DNA from: Flavobacteriaceae bacterium MAR_2010_188
Lineage (GTDB): Bacteria; Bacteroidota; Bacteroidia; Flavobacteriales; Flavobacteriaceae
Assembly (NCBI GenBank): GCA_900104375.1
Contig: LT629302.1
Span: forward strand, 1 to 64,000
DNA length: 64,000 nucleotides
Direction of reading: 5' to 3'
Shown here piece by piece: positions 43,744 through 53,022 of the stretch. The position numbers and the translations under genes were made by a program. Under the pieces are notes generated by a model. That model was not told where the DNA came from. It was given only the letters and a program-made list of their open reading frames with translations, and searched no databases. Each line of letters starts with the position of its first letter. Within the stretch, counting starts at the first letter, position 1.

Positions 43744-46700
43744 TTACTTTACAGGTATTAAAATACTAAATTCGCTGCCTTCTCCTTCAATTGTTGATAC
43801 ATTTAATTCACCGCCATGAGCTCTGACAATGTCATAACTTAGACTCAAACCCAAACCGGTTCCCTGCCCGGTAGGTTTGGTGGTAAAAAAGGGCTGAAAG
43901 ATTTTGTCCTTTATGGTATTGGGAATGCCAGGACCATTGTCTGAAACAGTAATTTGAACAACATTGCCTAATTGTTTGGTCGCAACAATAACTTTTGGAT
44001 TTTTAACTTCACTAACGGCTTGGAAAGCATTATTAATAAGATTTAGCAACGCCCTCCCAATTTCCTGTGGTACTATATGGATTTTTGAGAGGCTAGGGTC
44101 GAAGTCGGTTGAAAAATCTGCATTGAAGGATTTATCCTTAGCTCTTAACCCGTGGTAACTTAGCCGTAAATATTCTTCGGCCAGGGCATTAAGGTCAGTT
44201 GGTACTTTTTCCCCGGAACTACTGCGGCTGTGGGCGAGCATGCCTTTTACGATAGCATCGGCACGTTTACCGTGATGGTTGATTTTTTCAAGATTCTGTT
44301 TAATGTCATCCAGAATTTCATCTTCCAACTCGTCTTCCTTAGATCTCGCTTCTGCTCCTGAGCTTTGCCGAAGAGCCTGGCTTTTGGTTCTTGATTCTTT
44401 GATTTCCTGCACCAATTCAGAACTTACCTCTGAAAAATTATTGACAAAATTTAAGGGATTCTGGATTTCATGGGCAATGCCGGCAGTCAGTTCTCCCAAA
44501 CTTGCCATTTTTTCGGATTGGATAAGTTGGGATTGTGTGGCTTTTAAGGTTTTATGGCTTTGCTCTAATTTATGATATGCTTTTTCTATTTCCTTAGCCT
44601 GTTCCAATTCTCGAACCTGTGATTTTTTACGTTCGCTTACGATAACCCGGTGGCGGAAAAACCGATTGGCGGCAAAAACCCCACCTATAAAGATTAGGAC
44701 ATAGGCAAAATATGCCCATTTAGTAAGCCAACAAGGCGGAGATACCGTTATAGATAATACGGCGCCTTTCTCGTTCCAAACACCATTATTGTTGGCTCCT
44801 TTAACTCGAAAGACGTAAGTGCCAGGCCCAAGGTCAGGATAATAGGCATCTTGACGGCTGCTGCCCTCGCGCCATTCATTATCATAGTTTTCGAGTTTAT
44901 ATGAAAATTTGTTCTTTGTCGGATTGGCATAGTGTAGAATTGTAAACTCAATTGCAATATTATTTTGGTCATAGGCCAATAGAATTTCATCGGTGTCATA
45001 GATCGGCTTTTTTAAAATTGACCTCTCACCCGGAATAATTGATTTATTGAACAACTTAAGGTCGGTCAAAAAGACTTTTGGCGGAGGGGAATTTTTTTTA
45101 ATGTTTTCGGGCTTAAAGAGTGTTATCCCATTGGAGCCTCCAAATATGAATTCTCCTTCCGATGTTTTAAGGTAGGCACCATCAGCAAAAAGTTGCCCCT
45201 GTATACCATCGGCAGTAGAATAATTACTAAATTGTTCAGCCTCAATATCGAACCTGCTCAATCCGTCGAAGGTACTTAACCATAGGCTTTTGTTTTTGTC
45301 ATCTGACAATATACCCTGAATGCTCATTGAAGGTAATCCATTATTATGGGTAAATGTCCTTATCTTCTTTGTATAACGATCATAGCGGCTAAGTCCTCCT
45401 TGCCAAGTGCCTACCCAGGTTATTCCATCAGGCTGTTCGTAAAATGAGTTGATGTCTTGTGATAGGAAGATGTCTCCGGAATCTATATCATAACCGTGGC
45501 GTTCTATGGTATCCGTTTTATAATTGTACAAAAACAAACCGTTATTGGTCAGTAACCATAATCCATGTCTAGCACTTTCAAAGCAGCGGGTTATTTCGTT
45601 GCTTGATGCGTTACTGTCACTAATTTTGCTCAAATCATAATTTATATATGCTTCTTTACCTAACGCTTTTTTATAAAGTCCTTTATAACTACATATCCAT
45701 TCATTGCCATTGCTATCCTGATAGAATTGGGTGATATGAAGATTACTATCCATTCCTGGGGTTTCAAATTTTTTAAGGGTTTTCCTTTTGGTATCGAATT
45801 TGAAAACACCCCTAAAGGGGCTGGTCATTAGTAACTCGTTCTGAGCATTTTCTTTTATTGCTGAAATTTCATAAAAATTAGGAAAAAAAGAAGTATATGG
45901 AAGTGGTTGGAGGATATTTGTTTTCTGATCAAAAACGGTGAGGCCTGCATCCTGAGTAGAACCGGAAGTGGTTATCCATATTTTTTTATCCTTCGTCTCA
46001 ATAATATTATTGACCCACCCAGCAGTGAGAGAACCAGAAATATTGGATCTATCATAGCTGTAGGACTGAAATACGGCTCTTTTATCATATTTAAATAATC
46101 CATCAGCAGCTGTTCCTAACCACAGTGAACCAAACCCATCAAATTTTAAGATAGTAATCGGCGATTGTCCTGTTTCATTAGTGAAGAATTCAAAACTTTT
46201 TTTTCCTTCCTCATAACGGGCTAATCCATTGTTGGTGGTGAACCACACATTTTCAAGGCTGTCCAACACCAAGCTGTTAAAGATCGAATTATTTAAGGCT
46301 TTTTTTGGAGTGAATATTTTTTTTAAGGTAGAATCAACAGGATTAAAATCATATAAGCTCGAGCTTGTGCTCACTATCCAAGCATGTCCGTTCTTTTTAA
46401 ATTGGATATCGGAAGGGTATTCGTCGTTTTTTCCGAATGTTTCTCCTAGTGAACCAATCTTGTAGATTTTTCCTTCTTTATCGAGTTTAAACATTCCGTC
46501 ATAGCTTAGTAGCCAAATACATCCTTCTGGATCTTTGGTAATTTGATACACATTATTTATGGGTTTTCCCCCGGGCATTTCAAATCGTTTGATGGATTCG
46601 TCTTCTGTATCCATATATAAAAGTCCGTTTTTAATCTCTTCACCATAATTCGTGTTGATACCAAAATAAATTCTACCCTTGTCATCCTCGATTATCGACT

Positions 46701-47148
46701 CTATTACGGTTTCAACATTGACCGGCTTATCCACAAGATGCTTGTATTCATAGTGGCGATATGATTTAGACACTGGGCTATACACATTAAGGTGTTCTGG
46801 CCCGCTTCCCACCCAAATCTGTCCTTTACTATCTTCAAACAGAGCTTGTACAACCAATCCTTTTATTGCGGTTGAGTCGTTGGGGTCACTGATATACCGC
46901 TTAAATTCGTATCCATTGTACCGGGCCAGTCCGTTGATCGTTCCCACCCAGATGTATCCAAATTTATCTACCAAAAGACTATTCACTTGCGAGCCGGGGA
47001 TACCATCATCTTCCGTGAATTGGCTAAAGTTTTTGGAACCAAGCTGCGCCCAGGATGCTGTTTGTGACAATATGGCCAGACCCAATACCAAAAGGAGAAC
47101 AGACTTTGTATTTATATGGTTCATAATTCTTTCTTTGTTTTTACTCAC
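43744..47148 (-). CDS. Propeller-type sensor histidine kinase
   Basis: 1134 residues. Signal peptide ending TASWAQ; the second ATG (base 47124) gives a more typical signal and may be the true start. Reg_prop propeller repeats (about 35-720: DKFGYIWVGTINGLARYNG, DSKGQIWVGSG), Y_Y_Y domain (about 735-800), transmembrane helix (about 803-825), coiled coil, H-box GIAHEIQNPLNFVNNFSE (His near 890), HATPase (about 1000-1134) with LLNLINNAFQAV and GTGLGLSLSYDIV. It senses a periplasmic ligand, in relatives often glycans. The dimerisation domain carries an extra LRQSSGAEARS segment. No receiver is fused. Confidence 0.92.
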   Translation of the reverse strand: MSKNKERIMNHINTKSVLLLVLGLAILSQTASWAQLGSKNFSQFTEDDGIPGSQVNSLLVDKFGYIWVGTINGLARYNGYEFKRYISDPNDSTAIKGLVVQALFEDSKGQIWVGSGPEHLNVYSPVSKSYRHYEYKHLVDKPVNVETVIESIIEDDKGRIYFGINTNYGEEIKNGLLYMDTEDESIKRFEMPGGKPINNVYQITKDPEGCIWLLSYDGMFKLDKEGKIYKIGSLGETFGKNDEYPSDIQFKKNGHAWIVSTSSSLYDFNPVDSTLKKIFTPKKALNNSIFNSLVLDSLENVWFTTNNGLARYEEGKKSFEFFTNETGQSPITILKFDGFGSLWLGTAADGLFKYDKRAVFQSYSYDRSNISGSLTAGWVNNIIETKDKKIWITTSGSTQDAGLTVFDQKTNILQPLPYTSFFPNFYEISAIKENAQNELLMTSPFRGVFKFDTKRKTLKKFETPGMDSNLHITQFYQDSNGNEWICSYKGLYKKALGKEAYINYDLSKISDSNASSNEITRCFESARHGLWLLTNNGLFLYNYKTDTIERHGYDIDSGDIFLSQDINSFYEQPDGITWVGTWQGGLSRYDRYTKKIRTFTHNNGLPSMSIQGILSDDKNKSLWLSTFDGLSRFDIEAEQFSNYSTADGIQGQLFADGAYLKTSEGEFIFGGSNGITLFKPENIKKNSPPPKVFLTDLKLFNKSIIPGERSILKKPIYDTDEILLAYDQNNIAIEFTILHYANPTKNKFSYKLENYDNEWREGSSRQDAYYPDLGPGTYVFRVKGANNNGVWNEKGAVLSITVSPPCWLTKWAYFAYVLIFIGGVFAANRFFRHRVIVSERKKSQVRELEQAKEIEKAYHKLEQSHKTLKATQSQLIQSEKMASLGELTAGIAHEIQNPLNFVNNFSEVSSELVQEIKESRTKSQALRQSSGAEARSKEDELEDEILDDIKQNLEKINHHGKRADAIVKGMLAHSRSSSGEKVPTDLNALAEEYLRLSYHGLRAKDKSFNADFSTDFDPSLSKIHIVPQEIGRALLNLINNAFQAVSEVKNPKVIVATKQLGNVVQITVSDNGPGIPNTIKDKIFQPFFTTKPTGQGTGLGLSLSYDIVRAHGGELNVSTIEGEGSEFSILIPVK

Positions 47149-47193
47149 TGATATAATATATCAATCTATAGATGGTTTAATCCTAATTAATAA

Positions 47194-50100
47194 TCAGTCA
47201 TTCGGTAAGACTACTATAAATGTTGTTCCATCACCTTCTTTCGTCTCCAATTTCAATTCCCCGCCATGTGCCTTAACAATATCATAACTCAAGGATAAAC
47301 CTAAACCAGTGCCATTTCCAGCAGTTTTTGTCGTATAAAATGGTTGAAAAATCTTATCCCTAACGTGGATCGGAATCCCATTACCGTTGTCCTTTATTAC
47401 TATAAGAATGCTATTTCCTTTTTTAGCGGTACTAATTTCGACAGTTGGGACATAGCCACTAGGCGCAGTTGCTATTTTTTCCTTCACGGCATAAAATGCA
47501 TTGTTAAGTATATTCAAAATGACTCGACCTACGTCTTGAGGGACAATTTCAACTTTACCAAGAGCAGGCTCAAAATTTGTAAGTAAGGTTGCGTTGAAGG
47601 ATTTATCCTTGGCCCTAAGTCCGTGGTAGGCCAGACGCAAATATTCATCACAAAGCAAATTAATATCGACTTTTTCTCTTTGTCCCACAGAATTTCTACT
47701 GTGTTGAAGCATTCCTTTTACAATAGAATCTGCCCGTTTACCATGATGGATAATCTTTTCTTCATTGCTTTTAATATCTTCTGAAATCAATAGAGCTTCT
47801 TCATATTGGCCTTTTCTAATCTCTTCTTGCATTTCGTCTATCAGCTCTTTATTGATGTCGGAAAAATTGTTTACAAAGTTCAGCGGATTCTGAATTTCAT
47901 GAGCAATACCAGCGGTAAGCTCTCCTAAGCTTGCCATTTTTTCTGATTGTATCAGTTGGGATTGGGTAGATTTTAGCTGTTGTATTTTATTTCGTAATTG
48001 TTCGGTCCTGTCGCTTACCTTTTGTTCTAGAATCTTATTTTCTCTTTTCAGCCATTGTGATCTATACCAAATCACCGACCATAGAATGAGTGAAAGCACT
48101 ACCACAAGTAATAGTTTTGCCCACCAAGTTTGCCACCATTTTGGAAGTATAGTAAATGAGAAGTTGGCAGGCTCGCTCCAATCGGAATAAAGGTTTTTGG
48201 AGGCGACCTTGAAGACATAATCACCTGGGGGCAGATCCCTGTAGTTTTCAGAATGAGTTTGGTTAGTGGCCTCGCTCCAGTTACGGTCTATACCTTCTAG
48301 AAAATAGGTATATTTAAGGTTACCCTGATCCCGAAATTGAAACGCATGATAATTGAAGGTAAGGAAATTCTGGTCCGGGGGTAACTTTAGCTCTTTGGGT
48401 AAATTGAATGGCCCAGTTGGGCCCTGGTATTTTATTCCGGAGATGTCTGTTTCGGTTGATTCAAAATAATCCGTGGCAAATTTATAGCTAAGACCATCGG
48501 TTGTCCAGACCGTGTCGTTACCTCTGGAAAAGAATTGTTCCGAACGGCGTAGGAAATCCTTCCTTTGATCATTAATAGTAAGGCCTGTGATTACAGTTTC
48601 AGTTTGCGTATTTTCCTTTTCTGGCACTTCTATTACGGTAAGCGCCTGACTATCCACCCCTCCCCAAATCCGGCCATTTTCATCTATGCTCATACTATTT
48701 TGATCAAAATCCATATGAGCCAATCCCTGTTCACGCCCGATAGTTTGTATATTCCAGGAAGACTCAGCTAATGGCGCTTCTTCATTCCTAGAAATGATGG
48801 CAAGTCCCAGCGACGTGCCGGCATAGATAATGCCGTTATTTTCGACAAGATCATAAACATCATTCGCCGGGAGCCCTTGAGCGATAGTAAAGGTATAGCT
48901 ACTATTGTCTGAAAAATCCAATAAATGGATGCCCTGTAAAGTTGCGATCCATACGTTACCGTTTTCGGAAAGCATTGAATAGTTTCTATTGATGTCAACA
49001 ATATTGTTTCCGACTACCTTTTGAATCAGGCCATTGTCCAGATTTAATTTAAATGTGCCCCCTTCCCTGGTGGCGACCCAAACATGATTTTCGTCAACTT
49101 TAATCAGTTCGTAGATGCGATTAGTGGTGGAGGGTTCATTTATCTGTACAGAGCGCAGACTGTTGTTATTTAGGTCAATGATAAAAATCTGTCCTTGGGT
49201 AGTGCCCAATAAAAATTTATTCGCCTCCCATTCTATAAGATGTGAAGGATTGGCACCGTTAAGAAAATCTTTATTCGATAGCCGGTAGATCCTTCGATTT
49301 TGTTGGTCAATGATGCTGATGCCAACAGAAGGAGAGTATCCCCATATCCTTCCGTCCGAGGATTGGTAAAGCTGGCTATTTCGATTATCGAGAAGACCCT
49401 GCTCAACATCCAGATGTTTGATTGATTTATCTTCTAGATCAATGATATCTATACCTCCGTAGGTCCCGATCCATTTTTTTCTGTCTTGGGCCTGTAAAGT
49501 TCCCCATACGTTGGGGTCCCCTAATCCCCTTTCAGGTGTAATATTGGCGGGTTGCGTGTCCTTTAGGTCAACCACAAAGACACCACCCCCCACCACCAGA
49601 CCAGCCCATAGCTGGTCATTTCCGTCGAAGACCAGATGATACACTACCCGCGCCTGTCTAGGGTCCAAAGTGTAAGATCTATAAACATTCTTTTTTATAT
49701 CAATCTTATATAAATATCCAAAATCGGTTCCCACCCATACGTTTTCATTTTCATCCAATACAACCTGTAGAAGACCCTTAAAATTTTCATCGATGTTTTC
49801 CTTGCCAATAAAAGTGATGGAGTCTTTGCCTTTGTTTAAAATATTGATTCCTTCCGCACTAACTATAAAATAGTCTCCGCTATTGTTTTTAGCGGTAAGA
49901 CCTACCCCGATCCCTCCTAGCAATTGTTCCGGTGGTATGATCCTATTTGTCCCCTCTTTAAAATCCAGAATATTTATTCCGCCCGATGTACTTAACAACA
50001 CCGAACCATCGTCATCGATAAATACATGTTCTGACAATGTCCCTATCAAACCTTGCTTCTGTGTGAACTGTCTTATCGTGTTTTCCTTTAGATCGATGAC

Positions 50101-50958
50101 GGTAAAGCCCACGCGATTGTTAGCAATCCAGATACGTCCTTGGTGATCCTCCTTTATATCGTAATTTATTGTAACATCAAAACCCGTTTCCAGTTCATAA
50201 ACCAGACTGTTCTCAAAATCGATGGCCTTTATGAAATTTGGTCCCCCTAGCCAATAAAGCCCTCTAGAATCTTCAAACAATAGTTCTACAGTAGTGAGGG
50301 ATAATCCTTGGGAAGACCCATAGAATTCAAGATTGTTGCCGTCGTATTTTATGATGGAATTGCTACTACCGAACCATATAAAGCCTTTGCTGTCCTTCAT
50401 AAGTCCCGGGATATTGCCATCAATACCAAAATCGCTTCCAATGGAAGTAACTCCTACCGAAGATGCTTGGTTTAGCGTAAGTCCCCCAGCCTTGGTAATT
50501 TTAGGCGCCCCTAGCTCTTTGACCTTAAATTGCAGAGTTTCCTTAGGCCATTCTTCAAAATTTAAGGGTTTGGTCTCCAGATTTTCCCAGTCTATCGCTT
50601 TTTGTTGAAACGTGCCGGATATGGAATCGGAATTTTCTAGCTCAAAAAAATTGCTTTCAACTGTTTCTAATGAGAATGGCCTATTGGGGAATGCTTCGAG
50701 CCCAGCAAACGGATGTTCGGTCCAAGTGAGCGTATCGTTATGGATCAATCTAAAGCTGCCCTTAATGGGTTCTACATTTTCCGAAGATGAATTTGGAAGT
50801 TCTGGTGCTTCGTAAGTCTCTTTGCAACTCAAATTGAAGAAGAGGAGCGCCATGAGTAGGAGCAAGGCTCTTATTTGCGAGAACGAAACAAAACTTTGAG
50901 GTGCCAAAAAAATCGTAAGGAGATTGTTTTTTATCGGTGTGTAGAATTGTTTGAACAT
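47194..50958 (-). CDS. Propeller-type sensor histidine kinase with lipoprotein-like N-terminus
   Basis: 1254 residues. The N-terminus has a hydrophobic stretch ending FFNLSC, a plausible lipobox, followed by KETYEAPELPNSSSE. After a linker of about 150 residues come Reg_prop repeats (about 165-830), a Y_Y_Y domain (about 865-930), a transmembrane helix (about 940-965), a coiled coil, H-box GIAHEIQNPLNFVNNFSD (His near 1018) and HATPase with VILNILNNAFYAV. It is a close paralogue of the propeller kinase two genes upstream and of the one beginning at 62034. The 85 bases upstream hold no clear promoter. Confidence 0.92.
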   Translation of the reverse strand: MFKQFYTPIKNNLLTIFLAPQSFVSFSQIRALLLLMALLFFNLSCKETYEAPELPNSSSENVEPIKGSFRLIHNDTLTWTEHPFAGLEAFPNRPFSLETVESNFFELENSDSISGTFQQKAIDWENLETKPLNFEEWPKETLQFKVKELGAPKITKAGGLTLNQASSVGVTSIGSDFGIDGNIPGLMKDSKGFIWFGSSNSIIKYDGNNLEFYGSSQGLSLTTVELLFEDSRGLYWLGGPNFIKAIDFENSLVYELETGFDVTINYDIKEDHQGRIWIANNRVGFTVIDLKENTIRQFTQKQGLIGTLSEHVFIDDDGSVLLSTSGGINILDFKEGTNRIIPPEQLLGGIGVGLTAKNNSGDYFIVSAEGINILNKGKDSITFIGKENIDENFKGLLQVVLDENENVWVGTDFGYLYKIDIKKNVYRSYTLDPRQARVVYHLVFDGNDQLWAGLVVGGGVFVVDLKDTQPANITPERGLGDPNVWGTLQAQDRKKWIGTYGGIDIIDLEDKSIKHLDVEQGLLDNRNSQLYQSSDGRIWGYSPSVGISIIDQQNRRIYRLSNKDFLNGANPSHLIEWEANKFLLGTTQGQIFIIDLNNNSLRSVQINEPSTTNRIYELIKVDENHVWVATREGGTFKLNLDNGLIQKVVGNNIVDINRNYSMLSENGNVWIATLQGIHLLDFSDNSSYTFTIAQGLPANDVYDLVENNGIIYAGTSLGLAIISRNEEAPLAESSWNIQTIGREQGLAHMDFDQNSMSIDENGRIWGGVDSQALTVIEVPEKENTQTETVITGLTINDQRKDFLRRSEQFFSRGNDTVWTTDGLSYKFATDYFESTETDISGIKYQGPTGPFNLPKELKLPPDQNFLTFNYHAFQFRDQGNLKYTYFLEGIDRNWSEATNQTHSENYRDLPPGDYVFKVASKNLYSDWSEPANFSFTILPKWWQTWWAKLLLVVVLSLILWSVIWYRSQWLKRENKILEQKVSDRTEQLRNKIQQLKSTQSQLIQSEKMASLGELTAGIAHEIQNPLNFVNNFSDINKELIDEMQEEIRKGQYEEALLISEDIKSNEEKIIHHGKRADSIVKGMLQHSRNSVGQREKVDINLLCDEYLRLAYHGLRAKDKSFNATLLTNFEPALGKVEIVPQDVGRVILNILNNAFYAVKEKIATAPSGYVPTVEISTAKKGNSILIVIKDNGNGIPIHVRDKIFQPFYTTKTAGNGTGLGLSLSYDIVKAHGGELKLETKEGDGTTFIVVLPND

Positions 50959-51043
50959 CTTTAGAGTAAAAGGTTTTTGTTATTGGTAAACACTATGGAT
51001 TATGGTCTATACTTTTAAGTTTATTCTTCTTTTAATCAACTAA

Positions 51044-53020
51044 TCAATAAGGTAATAAGATAGTAAAATTAGTATTTTCCCCTTCTAGGGTTTGGACATT
51101 TATTTGACCGTTGTGCGCCTTAATGATATCATAACTCAATGATAATCCCAAGCCCGTTCCTTTGCCGGATGGTTTGGTAGTAAAGAAGGGGTGGAATATC
51201 TTTTCTTGTACAGATTTGGGCATTCCATTTCCGTTGTCCTTAACCTTAATTTCCAGGCCATTGGCAGTTTTATTTGTGGAAATCTTTACTGTTGGATCAA
51301 AGTCATAAGTTCCATCGTCTTCCATTTGTGATTTTTTCTCCGAAACCGCATAAAATGCATTGTTAATGAGATTCAAGATAACGCGTCCCATTTCTTGTGG
51401 AACGATATTTATTTTTTTAAGGCTTGTATCAAAATCGGTTTCAAGAGTGGCATTAAACGATTTGTCCTTGGCTCGGAGCCCGTGATATGCGAGGCGCAAA
51501 TATTCGTCACAGAGTGCATTGATATCGGTCAGCTGTTTTTCGCCGCTGCTACTCCTGCTGTGCTGCAGCATTCCTTTTACAATAGCATCTGCACGTTTGC
51601 CATGATGGTTTATTTTTTCTAAGTTTTGTTTGATGTCATGCAATATTTCTCCAACCAATTCTTCATCTCTTTCTTCTTTTCTCTTGTTTCTTTCCTCTTG
51701 GATTTCTTGTAATAGTTCGTTGCTTACCTCAGAAAAATTATTGACGAAGTTTAACGGGTTTTGAATTTCGTGGGCAATGCCTGCCGTCAATTCGCCCAAA
51801 CTGGCCATTTTTTCGGATTGGATGAGTTGGGATTGTGTCGCTTTTAAATTGGTCAAGGTTGTTGTTAAAGTCTTATTGGATTTTTGTTTTTGTCGATTGT
51901 TGTAGTAAAGTATAAAAGCTATAATCAAAAAAACAACAAGACCAGCTAATAATGCATACTGTTTAAATGTGTTCATTTCTTGAATTGCCAGCGCTTCCTT
52001 TGAACGTCGTTGCTCTTGCTCCCTTAAAACAATACGTTGTAAGTCCAGAATTTGATTATTACCTGTAAGACTATCTTTTTGAATATTTGCTTTTGAAATA
52101 TAAGCGTAGGCACTGTCATATTTACCTTCCTTACTGTATAGCTCACTTAACATGAGGGATGCTTCATAAATTCCTTTCCTGAATAAGACTGAATTGCCTG
52201 CCTCTAAAGCAGCCTTTGTATATTTTAGGCTAGAATCTGGCTGGTTTAAATTCTGGTATAACCTTGCCAACAGCAGGTTGTTCATGGCTAGGTTGCGATT
52301 GTCATTGTCGTGATATGCTTCCACAATTCCTTTTTTATAATAATTTAACGCCTGTAGTGTATCTCCATTTAGCTTTAAGGCATTACCCATTCTAAACATT
52401 GCTTCGGGCACGGTTACTTTTCCATCTCTTATAAATTGTTTAGAATTGATATAGTCGATAACACCTTGCTGGTAATACATAGCGGAATCGGAAACGCCCA
52501 TCAATTCATAGATATTCCCAATGTTTGACAATTCATTGAATTCTGTATTATCATCAATTTTGGCAAAGAGATCTTTTGATAGGATATAAAATTTATTTGC
52601 TTGTGGATAATCTCCCAACTCCATATGGGTATTTCCTATACGATTCAAAATCAAAGCAGTGGTAGCTGTATCCTTCGATTCCTCACTAATCTGCAATGAC
52701 TCGAACTGTGCTTCCAATGATTCAGGAATTCTCCCAATTTCTAATAAAGTGGCACCTTTAAGGGATAATATTTGAGCATATTTGGTCTTATCCGCCGATT
52801 TTTTTGCCAAGTCTAACGCTTGGTCTGAATAAGCTAAAGACGCTTTAGTATTAGAAAAACGGATACCTTCAGCTAGTCTTTCATAAACCCTTAGCTTAGA
52901 ACTATCTGTTGTAGCGTTATACAATTCCTGTTTAAGACTGTCGATTTTCACTTTAGACTGCTGACCAATTAACAATAATGGAAAAAATAGCAATATGAAG
53001 AAAATGCTCTTTATCATCAT
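51044..53020 (-). CDS. TPR-domain sensor histidine kinase
   Basis: 658 residues. Signal peptide ending LLIGQQ; TPR helices (about 30-335) with NRIGNTHMELGDYPQANKFY and similar units in the periplasm; one transmembrane helix (about 354-374); coiled coil; H-box GIAHEIQNPLNFVNNFSE (His near 417); HATPase (about 530-658) with VILNLINNAFYAV and GTGLGLSLSYDII. The kinase half is nearly the same as in neighbouring propeller kinases, while the sensor head is unrelated. Its start lies two bases from the end of the upstream kinase gene. Confidence 0.93.
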   Translation of the reverse strand: MMIKSIFFILLFFPLLLIGQQSKVKIDSLKQELYNATTDSSKLRVYERLAEGIRFSNTKASLAYSDQALDLAKKSADKTKYAQILSLKGATLLEIGRIPESLEAQFESLQISEESKDTATTALILNRIGNTHMELGDYPQANKFYILSKDLFAKIDDNTEFNELSNIGNIYELMGVSDSAMYYQQGVIDYINSKQFIRDGKVTVPEAMFRMGNALKLNGDTLQALNYYKKGIVEAYHDNDNRNLAMNNLLLARLYQNLNQPDSSLKYTKAALEAGNSVLFRKGIYEASLMLSELYSKEGKYDSAYAYISKANIQKDSLTGNNQILDLQRIVLREQEQRRSKEALAIQEMNTFKQYALLAGLVVFLIIAFILYYNNRQKQKSNKTLTTTLTNLKATQSQLIQSEKMASLGELTAGIAHEIQNPLNFVNNFSEVSNELLQEIQEERNKRKEERDEELVGEILHDIKQNLEKINHHGKRADAIVKGMLQHSRSSSGEKQLTDINALCDEYLRLAYHGLRAKDKSFNATLETDFDTSLKKINIVPQEMGRVILNLINNAFYAVSEKKSQMEDDGTYDFDPTVKISTNKTANGLEIKVKDNGNGMPKSVQEKIFHPFFTTKPSGKGTGLGLSLSYDIIKAHNGQINVQTLEGENTNFTILLPY

Positions 53021-53022
53021 GT

